From Candolleomyces eurysporus (Eukaryota > Basidiomycota > Agaricomycetes > Agaricales > Psathyrellaceae), in the NCBI GenBank assembly GCA_027579435.1, contig JANBPK010001103.1:1-40080 (forward strand): 40,080 bases of DNA, read 5' to 3'. Under the pieces are notes generated by a model. It worked only from the letters and a program-made list of their open reading frames with translations. It made no database searches and was not told the DNA's origin. Shown here in pieces: positions 31,927 to 40,080 of the stretch. Numbering within the stretch: the first letter of the stretch is position 1; each line of letters begins with the position of its first letter. The position numbers and the translations under genes were made by a program.

Positions 31927-32364
31927 GGTAGGAAGAGAGAATCCTGCCAATACGTAGCATTTCCGTTTTGGAGGACGTCCGGCAATCACTGCCAGCTACT
32001 GCCTCTCCACTACCGGCATACGCTGCGCAACATCGCCCAAACCATTGAGTCGAGCCCAAAATACTGGATGGTGCGAGGTAACCCTCCAAACAGGCTCTCT
32101 TCTTTTGGTTGCTATCATTTCCACCCTGAAAACGCATCGGATGCTTCATCCCCTTTCGGCACGTTCGCACTCGAAAAATATCCCTGGCTCGCGCTTTTGG
32201 GGATCTGGCCTTTGCCTGGAGGTCAGGATCCAATGCGTCGTTCTGGCGGCACNNCTCGACTGCGAACTGCCAACACCCCTCAGGGATTACGACGTAACAT
32301 NCCAATATTCGCACCACTNCAACCGGCCNCATTAACNGTTCGACTTTTGTCCTACACACCCACT
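31927..32364. other. Divergent intergenic region, poor sequence quality
   Basis: Lies between the IMD-like gene and the next + strand relic. It holds six N bases (32253-32254, 32301, 32319, 32329, 32337), the densest cluster in the window. No gene. Confidence 0.5.
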
Positions 32365-33161
32365 ATGACCACCATCGCCTCCCCCTCCACTGCCAAACCC
32401 ATGTACACCCCCTCGGTCGCGGACCTGTTAGCTGTTCGTCGACACTGCTCAACTTTGTGCCAGCAGAGATTGCAGTTGGCATTGTCGAACTAACGGAGTA
32501 CTATCCCAAGGTCACCGCGACCCGAGAACCGGGCCCGCGTTTGTGCGAGGGATTCGACGCGACGGAGAGTGGTGCTACGTCCTCTCACCACCCTTGCTGT
32601 ACCACCCCGGTGTTACGATGAAGCCTCGCGAAGTCAAGTTCACGCTGGATTGCGTTGCTGGGTGCACGTATGACAGCACGTTTCCTTTCCTTCCCTTCTA
32701 TTCCCACTTGCTATTCATGCTTGATCGACACGTCATATCTAGGCATTTGCTCGAGCTCCACAACATTCAACGCCGCGATCGTCAAAGCCAACGATTTAAC
32801 TCAGAACGTTCTACATGAACCGCTCGAAGCGACATACTGGACAATATCCGACCCTACCCGCTGGCTGGTGCAGGACGTACCGCTCTCGCATGGAAGGATA
32901 ATGATGCAGTTGTCAATGCTCCCGCAGACCCTGAGGCTGACGCTCCCTCGGAGCCAAGTTCGCCTTCACCCTCATTGATCGACAAACTCACATCTGGAGA
33001 TCGGGTCGCCGTTATGGTGCACGGCATGGTACGTGGTATTTTCCGTTTCTCCGAGAGTATCAGTGATTCTAATGATCCGCTCCTCCGTACAGATTCAGGG
33101 ATGGTTGAACTGTATTTATACAGAATTGTCACCACCGCCGCCACCGCCACCACTACCATAG
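32365..33161 (+). pseudogene. Uncharacterised fungal family (PVRKIVF...DQGW type), frame-broken copy
   Basis: Blocks in order: MTTIASPSTAKPMYTP; STLLNFVPAEIAVGIVELTE (about 32435); RGIRRDGEWCYVLSPPLLYH; KPREVKFTLDCVAG; LHEPLEATYWTISDPTRWL (about 32810); SLIDKLTSGDRVAVMVHGM, ending at a GTACGT donor after 33028; and exon 33093-33161, starting IQGWLN and ending in a proline run. This order matches a widespread unnamed fungal family whose members carry PxEL...AEYWP, VRKIVF, a T-x-x-SYTWFEVG segment and VGDxVxVWARARFPGW. At least three frame shifts separate the blocks. A related broken copy lies at 36747. Confidence 0.5.
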
Positions 33162-33906
33162 ATGTGGATAAACAAAAAGGTATTTACTAGTATGCCAACC
33201 CTATCCCACCGTCTCTTCTCATGTATATAGACGTAGACATCCTCCTCCCCTCTGCGATCCAAACCAGACAAATAAGAACGTTTGTACTTCTGCCATCCTA
33301 CCATTTTCTGAATCGTTGCGAGCGTACCGATAGTCTGGATTCTGGGATGGCTGGAGTGTGTCTCTACAGTTACAACTGAGGATCTCCACCATCTTAGACG
33401 TAGGTTCGCGAGTAATGTTGCATACCTTTCGGGGTATTGTTGCTTAAATTTATCCTTCCGAGCATGCCAAGAACCCTTCACATTTAGACGCCCTCTTCTT
33501 AATCGCCTGTCCTCCTTCCAATCCAATCCAATCCATCAGTCTAATCCAACAAATATGTTTGTACTTCCCTGCTGTGTTTTCTATAGGCTATGTTCAGCTC
33601 TCCTTTGACGACTAGACTTCCCTTCGGAATTGAGCCCGCCCGCTAATTAACCTTCTAATCGATGTCCGAAAGCTGATGTGCACCACTCAGGTTTACTATT
33701 CAATCTAGAGCTACCACTACGACCTTTGACGTCGTGGTTCGCGAGTAATGATCAAATAGAGTCTATAGAAATTTTTATCCCTTTTATTCGTACCCACCCC
33801 CCTCTTCTCATGTAGATGTCCTCTCTCCAACCGACTATGATGTTCATGATACTTCCGGGATCGTACCGCGTTTCGTATGCTCCGTTCATTTGCTCAACCA
33901 TAAAAG

Positions 33907-34006
33907 GACACGCCGGAATTGACCTCCCCCGCTAAATAACGTCCTTCTGATCAAGGTCCAAAAGCCAGCACGCGGGTACATTGGAGCGCAGTAGGTATCA
34001 TCAATC
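33907..34006. repeat. Dispersed repeat, copy 1 of 3
   Basis: Shares CTCCCCGCTAA...AACGTCCTTCTGATCA and CACGCGGGTACATTGGA with the copy at about 34105-34200; the wider context CCCCCTGCCCCGAAA is shared with the copy near 35800. Confidence 0.7.
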
Positions 34007-34104
34007 CCCCTGCCCCGAAAACGCAACATGCTTCAATCTGACCCGATACTATGCTTCTGAACACTGCTCGATTCAATAAAAATCCACTCATTCGGGTTCG
34101 GTAT

Positions 34105-34200
34105 ACAAACAACAGAATTGATCTCCCCGCTAATGAACGTCCTTCTGATCAGGGTCCAAAAGCCAGCTCGCGGGTACATTGGACCGCAGTAGGTATTCCT
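34105..34200. repeat. Dispersed repeat, copy 2 of 3
   Basis: Same orientation as copy 1. It is preceded by GGTATACAAACA, which copy 3 also has as GATATACAAACA. It includes GCGGGTACATTGGACCGCAG. Confidence 0.7.
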
Positions 34201-34451
34201 TGCTTCAGCAAGGCATTCCATCTCATCAATCTTATAAGGCAAAGCAATGCGACATGTGACAGTGCTCATGTTTGGACCCGAAACCTTTATGTTGTTCATC
34301 GGTCACCGTTCCCGATACTACGCTGTCTATAAGTGCGCTGGAATTCTCATGTACATCTGAGCGTATTCTGGTTGTACGTGCGCCTTGGTAACCGTAGGTT
34401 CCCCATGTCCCTTCATGTGAAACTTTTGATGGAACAAACAACGCGACGCGC

Positions 34452-34862
34452 TCGTTACAGCTAATTCACGATCGATAGACCGGATTGCGTCGTGCTCCCT
34501 TTTTGATATTTGTTTAGCTGTGGAGCATACAAATAAACATAACCCCCTAACCTGGCGATTTCAACCGCCACCTCCTTCACTGTAATAATTGCTCAACCTA
34601 CGGAAATCGAACGAGTCGAGGGTTGCTTCTGGCCATAGGGAAAAGAGGGGAGGCGTTATTAGTGTTAGAATATAATCACAGCTTGAACTACTACTTGACA
34701 TGATGATTATGATAACTAATTCCGGCCACACATCTAGGTTCTAGCGTACAGCGACTGGCAATGGGTTTATTCGGTCGCCTGCGACACCGCTCCACAGCTA
34801 AACAATATCAAAAGAGGAGCGCGACGCAATCTGGTCTATCGATCATGAATCAGCTGTAAGTT
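34452..34862. mobile_element. Fold-back element with about 74-base inverted ends
   Basis: The left arm, 34452-34525, and right arm, 34789-34862, are reverse complements with fewer than ten differences (TTACAGCT, ATCGATAGACC, GATTGCGTCG and TTTAGCTGTGGAGC are exact). About 260 bases without coding capacity lie between. This fits a MITE or solo fold-back transposon. No clear target duplication. Confidence 0.65.
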
Positions 34863-35794
34863 GACGCACTGCAAAGCTCAGAACGATCAAGCGGGGCGCT
34901 CCAGCGTTCTGAGACCGTATTTTGCAGTAATAGAGTATTTACAATTAGTTTGAGCTTGCATACTCGCAACACACACAGCTATGGCACTTGTCTATAACAC
35001 TCCCGAGGGCCAAGCTACTATACATATGTCTTCCTTGAACGGAGTGAAAGCAAAACAAAGACATACATTCGTCATTCTGGCTTATCTGAGCGCCCTACTC
35101 ACGTTCCCGTCATCTTGATGCTACGAGTGCAGCTCCCCGAAGTCATACGGCGGTTGCCCTGACGTATGTTCGAGCTTTTACTTGTACGCTCGGGCTTCAT
35201 CGTGCACCTGGCACTGTACAATTGAACGTATAAATCCAATTTGTGCCTCGCTATCATCCGCAAGCCCTGTACCTTTGCCAGTGTCTTTCCAATGTTTATC
35301 ATCATTGACATACCATGTCTTCAAGTCGCTCATTCCTCCTGGCCATAATCCTTTCCGACTGAGAAGAGCCGGGGCCAACGTCAACACTGAAGCGAGGGTA
35401 ACAGGACGGTTCAGGCGCCGCCGCTAAGAAAGGCAAACTGTGGCAAAGTAAGATTTATGTTCGGGCTCCAAATTATACAATAATTTTTTCTTTGTAATGT
35501 TTCCTTGACGGCTTCTCTGCTAACCGAATGTATCCAATCTACTTTAGTACTATTTATTGAATAAGTGTCTGTGTTCTTTTAACTTGATACTGGTTCAAAC
35601 GAGATCTTAATTATAATTACAGAATAGGCTTAATAGTACTATATGCTTTTTTAGGATCGAGCCAAATAAAACAAACGCAGATTCAGGAGCTGAAAGCAAG
35701 TAATAAGGGGTGGCACTGCCACGCCACCCCGATAATCCAACATGCTTCGATAAGATGCCGCTGCCCGATTTGATAAATGCCCTTCCTCTGGTAT

Positions 35795-35885
35795 TCGATA
35801 TACAAACACCGGGGAACTGACGTCCTCGGAGTCCAACAGCCGGCACGCGGGTACATTGGACCGCAGTATCTTTACCCCCTGCCCC
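35795..35885. repeat. Dispersed repeat, copy 3 of 3
   Basis: Carries GATATACAAACA, GAACTGACGTCC, GCACGCGGGTACATTGGACC and CCCCCTGCCCCGAAA in the same order as the other copies. Confidence 0.7.
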
Positions 35886-36746
35886 GAAATCGCCAGACAG
35901 ACCGGTGAGACCGAGTCAACATTCTCGCACGCAGGCCTTTAGGCAAAAGTCCTTCCTTTTTGACTGTCACTGATCTAACTCTCGATCTGTGAACAGTGAA
36001 AATACTGGCCAGGTACGTTCACGCAACCCGGTCACAACGTGAGCTTTAATGTTACTTTACTTTGGTTCCTTCTGCGAGATGCTTCTATTCACTCCACTCC
36101 ACTCCAGTTTTCACTTCACTTGATATGTACAGATGTATGTCGCCTTCATCAAAAATGAAATGAAGACAGCGTGGCGAGTGAGAGCGTGCCGTCAGCCGCA
36201 CCGGTCGGTAGGTAGATACCACTTTCCACTCTCACCGTGAAAAATCTGTGAGTACCCTTGATCAGTCCGACCCCTCCTCGTTCCCGCAAAACAAACTCTT
36301 CTTCGTCCTCTGTTTGGTCCTACCAACCTCTATCCGCATCTCGTAGCCAACATTTTGACCCCTCCACGCTTGGTCCCTGCAAAAAACGATAGTGTACCCT
36401 CGTTCTGAGACGCGTGCGGCTTGCTGGATTCTCGTTCATCGATTCATTGATTCACCCTTGGCGAATGCGTTTCAACTTCTTCCATCCGAGTTGCCCTACT
36501 ATTCGCAAGAGTTGACTCAGGCTGATCTACTATCGATACTATCTAGGTTTCGGTGAAATCTTCAAACAGACAGGGTGTGTCACCGACAACCACCATCGCG
36601 TGATCCTGCATACATACTACTCAAACCCAGCGCACCTGTAGCGCATCGCGTCGCATAGTGACCGTGCGTCTGATCGGCATCAATCACTGCCCATCATCGC
36701 ATAATCCGCGTCGTCCAACGTGCCGATCCTCACTCGCTCGCTACCT

Positions 36747-37590
36747 ATGGCGCCAAACGCAGTGGTCACCACCCTCTCAATCAAGTTATCGATCCAAGAC
36801 GTAATTTTAACCCGCTGGATTCTATCTAACTACCCAACCAACTTCCCCGCCGAGTTAATCGATATCATCTTGTATGACGCAGAGTACTGGGCGTCTATTA
36901 GTAGTACGGGCGTGGTGGAGGGATGGATAGAACGATTCGGGCGGGGACAACTTGAAATTCGGCCGAGATGGAATGTTTGATCTCGAAGCTCGTTCCTACA
37001 ATGCCGGGAGGAGGAAGCGCGGTACCTCCAGTGAGAAAAATCGTTTTTCGGTTGAGGTTGAGGAGTAACGATCAAGGGATTTCTGACAATGCTCGGTGTC
37101 GAGGTTAGTCCAATTTACCGCTCTCAGAGTGCTGGGCTGCGTTCTATTCTCTCGGGGGGCCTTCTCCTCTTTGTTTCAACACCTTATCTACTGCTAGCAG
37201 GAACGTACAAATCGACTTACCCATGGTTCACCGTCGGGATCTCCCTGAAACGGTTCGATGGACCCTGCCCTTGAGTCGAAACGATGATTCCTCCAATCCA
37301 ACATCCATGGGGCCAGGAAAAAAAGGTCACACGAGATCGTCTGGACCACCGATCCGAACGCAACTCTAGATCTAACTTCGAAACAAGGGGGCCGAGAGTC
37401 TTTCAGTCAGAGGCAAGATGGACGAAAGGACAGGTCATGGCACTCAGGCTACAGGCCTCGACTTTCTGCGACACCTCCAGGAAGCCATACGCCAAACCGC
37501 TTTGAGCCAGCGTCAATTTCGATCAGGGTTGCGACGACGTCAGCGGCAGTTACGGTGTGGCTGTTTCGATCTACGCGTGTGCACAGGTAG
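36747..37590 (+). pseudogene. Second copy of the PVRKIVF...DQGW fungal family, frame-broken
   Basis: Blocks in order: MAPNAVVTTLSIKLSIQDVI; NFPAELIDIILYDAEYWASI; PPVRKIVFRLRLRSNDQGIS (about 37030); after an intron ending CTAGCAG near 37200, TYKSTYPWFTVGISLKRFDG; and FLQSNIHGARKKRSHEIVWT followed much later by TTSAAVTVWLFRSTRVHR. The order and motifs match the family better than the copy at 32365. The first and last junctions change frame. The final CACAG|GTAGTT could be an intron donor, so the 3' end is open. Function of the family is unknown. Confidence 0.55.
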
Positions 37591-38646
37591 TTAGACCACT
37601 GGCTTTATAGACTCCGCGTCAGACATATGAATTACATGCTGACCGATCTCATTCATTTGTGCTGTGATGACGCAGTANGGGGGGATGGGAAAATCAAGTC
37701 TCCAGCGCGGAGGTGGAGATGCTCTGCTTCGTCTAGTCCCAGCTTGGTAGTTGGGCAGGTAGCAAGTAGGTAGGAAACGGCACCGATGCGATCGAGTTTA
37801 TTTTGCCTAGTCCCAGTGCATGAAAGCACAGTTGCACAGTAGCACAGTAGCACACACGCTTTCCAGATTAATGTCGGGTACCCTAGTATCGGGGCCTCAA
37901 GCATAACGGCGATGTTCCACGAAAGGTTAGAAAGTGAAGGTAAGTCTGGATGAAACGTGCGAGATTCAATCGGTAATAGATAGACCCTGTTATATTAGCG
38001 ACCAGTAACAGCAGTCCCTCCCCAACTCCTCGGCTCAACCACAATCGCCTCCCTAGACTTTTCAAAGGTAAGTTTCAAAAGTTCCGCTTTCTTCTTCCCA
38101 GGTTCTTCTTTCGGGCTGCTGTTGATGAATTGCACCCTCAGCCGTTAGCGGTTCTCCCTGGTGATTGTCAGTGTCCTCTGTGTCTATTCCCTGGTATCTG
38201 GGCCTTAAATATATCTGTTGTATTTTCTACTACTCTTGCTCTTTGAGATCTTCCTCAGCATTTTTTGGTATGTCTTCACCATTCATTCTTGTGCGCGATT
38301 TGCTCGCCTCATCTCCATTTCCACTGTAAACCCTGCTTCTAATGTGTTCATGGGTCACCCTTATCCATTCCTTGTCCTGCTGGTCTTTCGTGTAAGTGTT
38401 TATCTGTGTTGTCAGAATGCCCCGGAAAAACTGCCACGTGCAGCGACGGCCCACTTCCAGTGAGCTTCTTTATTCTATGATCATCTAACAAGGAGATAGC
38501 TACCATAAATAATGGAGCGTATACTACTACAGGTAGAACATAGGTATTGCACATAGATTAACTCAACATCATAGTCCACCGTAAATTAGCATCACTCGGC
38601 ATAAGTTATCGCATCCATCGCCAGCATTGAGGGTTTCAGTGTACTC
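37591..38646. other. Gene-poor region with a short microsatellite
   Basis: An 8-base unit (GCACAGTA and variants) is repeated about three times near 37826-37855. A hydrophobic + strand frame at 38218-38463 has no family resemblance. N at 37678. Confidence 0.4.
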
Positions 38647-39059
38647 TCAAACGTTGACCAGATCAATATTGGGGTGCTGTGCGATGAGCCAGAGGTACCC
38701 TGTTCTCGCGGCGATGTCCTTCGCCGTTTGCCGTCTCATTGCTGATGCCTGGGCAAACTTGGCTACGACTTTTTTGCCATCGAGGACTACGGCGTGCCAA
38801 ATGTTAGCCAAACGATGAAGAGGGTGGCACACAAATGGGTACCTACGTCTTGCCTCTGCATACCACGGTTTGACGGGGTCATTCGTCTCCCATACGTAGA
38901 CGACAGGCGTGATAACGCCGCCATAAGCTCTTTGTGCAGCATTATTGAATTTTGCGGACGAGCCTGTGGTTAAGAGAGCGAGAGGGCAAGTCAGTATTTG
39001 AGTTCAGGGAGTCGTCAAAACGAGCAACCAAAAACAAATAACGACTCACCGTCGGCCAT
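38647..39059 (-). CDS. Small dsRNA-binding-like protein (88 aa)
   Basis: Three exons in reading order: 39050-39059, 38847-38963, 38647-38786. Together they give 88 codons in one frame. The sequence MADGSSAKFNNAAQRAYGG, then PVVYVWETNDPVKPWYAEAR, then LLDGKKVVAKFAQAS and RRQTAKDIAARTGYLWL follows the helix, three strands, helix order of a double-stranded RNA-binding domain, with a KK/K cluster and an A-K-x-x-A-A-R second helix. The whole protein is just this domain. Such stand-alone proteins occur in agaricomycetes and their partners are unknown. The first exon codes for only three full residues, and all splice sites are GT-AG (one acceptor GCCGTAG). Confidence 0.65.
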
Positions 39060-40080
39060 GGTCCTTTCGATTTCACCTGCAGAGCTTGAGCCTGTGAATT
39101 TCTTGCCTTGGTACTTCAACCTCAATACCGGGAGAAGTCACTGGGAACCGAGACTGAAGATGAGGTTGGTCGAGCATCTTCGCTCAGGTTTTATGTCCAC
39201 TGCCCCGACTAGATGAGTCGTCAGAGCTCTCTTTTGCTAGCCGCCGTGGTCCATGTATAATCTGAAACGAACTTTCAATGCACTAACTCGGCTAAATTCT
39301 GAACGCCGGCGAGTTTGGGGACAAGTGGAAGTAGAATCAAGAGATCGGGAAATCTGAGGCCTCTTGTTAGATGCTCAGGGTCAACGTTGTCACCTGTTAG
39401 ATCTAGATTCGTGACCAGCCCTCTATAAGGCGCGAAGCGAAACCCCGATAGAGGGACTGGGTGGAAAGGTGCGCATTTGCATTAATGCGCGGTCTCGGCG
39501 AGACCGCGTGATCGAGCAGACATTTCCGATTCCCGATTTGGGTAGATCGGATATGAGAGTAACGGGAATTTGGCCACGCTCTTGTAAATTAGCGCACCTC
39601 TCTTTCTATCATCTCGCTAAGATGGCTGACTTTCATGCTTCACATACTTGCGAGAAGGCTCTGGAGATTCTCCCAAGGGACCATCGGAACAAATCGGTGT
39701 TAACATCTTCCCCTCAGGCCTCATGCTGAGTCAGGATGGTGTTATCATGGCAAACCAAATGCCGAAGCTTCAGCTTGCGTGTCGATTTCAAGTCGTTTGC
39801 GCGTTTTATGTAACGATTCTGCCCGCAGCAAGAAAGCGAGTGGGTAATTCGGCCGTTTTGCTGTGCATGGAACGGACCACTCACCCAACCATATCCTAGC
39901 TCCCACTCTTATCTAGGGCCCAAGATGGTTCATCGAGGCGTTAAGATCCCTATGAGGAACAGCGGTGTAGTACCCTGAGGACTGCCCTTTTCGAGACTAG
40001 GGTGAGACAGCAGCTGGGGAATATTACTATCAACAGCCCATCTGTCTGAATCTCCTTGCAAAGAAACGCACAGAGCGTTC
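39060..40080. other. Right end of the window, no gene recognised
   Basis: The first 200 bases are probably the promoter of the dsRNA-binding-like gene. Beyond them there is no protein-like frame. A cluster of stem-loops lies at 39419-39508. Confidence 0.5.
39419..39508. other. Cluster of three perfect stem-loops
   Basis: Arms CCCTCTAT/ATAGAGGG (39419-39426, 39448-39455), GCGCATT/AATGCGC (39471-39477, 39484-39490) and CGCGGTCTC/GAGACCGCG (39488-39496, 39500-39508). The last two share three bases and exclude each other. Confidence 0.55.

Larger units (their letters stand above)
33162..36746. other. Repeat-rich gene-poor region
   Basis: No open frame here looks conserved. It contains a short dispersed repeat in three copies and a fold-back element, both listed separately. 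The right part (36100-36746) is probably the promoter of the following relic. Confidence 0.55.

Noticed and set aside
33162..36746. Complete retrotransposon or DNA transposon
   Set aside because: No reverse transcriptase, integrase or transposase motifs were found in any frame; only short non-coding repeats are present.

Overview
This window looks like nuclear DNA of a filamentous basidiomycete, probably an agaricomycete. Genes are split by many 50-90 base GT-AG introns. The families seen (FAR-17a/AIG1-like, FunK1 kinase, macrofage-activating-glycoprotein-like, the single-pass basidiomycete membrane protein) point the same way. A Rhizoctonia/Thanatephorus-type genome is my guess; this is inference, not shown. 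Isolated single N bases sit next to homopolymers and often act as an extra base (10545, 26633), so some frame breaks may be sequencing or assembly errors.

Layout. 1-956: 3' part of a multi-pass FAR-17a/AIG1-like gene. 2049-11743: a tandem segmental duplication built around three complete genes for secreted, proline-rich precursor proteins (two sister copies on +, one divergent paralogue on -). Each is made of phase-0 exon modules, and a CxxC...CxxC protein gene lies between them. The first unit keeps a complete precursor gene, but its CxxC gene and its minus-strand precursor gene are truncated and fused by a deletion. 11965-15995: short repeats, a small terminal-inverted-repeat element and one broken hypothetical gene. 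15996-17050: an atypical zinc-finger nuclear protein. 18422-20753: an F-box-like protein. 22350-22476: an intron-containing tRNA-Lys(CUU). 22842-25198: a probably mitochondrial TypA/BipA GTPase. 26111-27061: a single-pass membrane protein. 27608-33161: a run of damaged genes (FunK1 kinase, MAG-like, IMD/Ivy1-like, a fungal hypothetical family). 33162-36746: repeat-rich, gene-poor DNA with a fold-back element. 36747-37590: a second broken member of that hypothetical family. 38647-39059: an 88-residue dsRNA-binding-like protein.

The most interesting system is the precursor cluster. Each protein has a signal peptide, acidic module heads, proline/arginine-rich bodies and, at five of six module joints, a dibasic Kex2-type site before S-(F/L)-x-E. 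The arginine/proline modules of the two + strand genes resemble proline-rich antimicrobial peptides, and the acidic-spacer layout resembles multipeptide precursors. These three genes stay intact while many neighbours are broken. The function is inference; the architecture is visible in the sequence.
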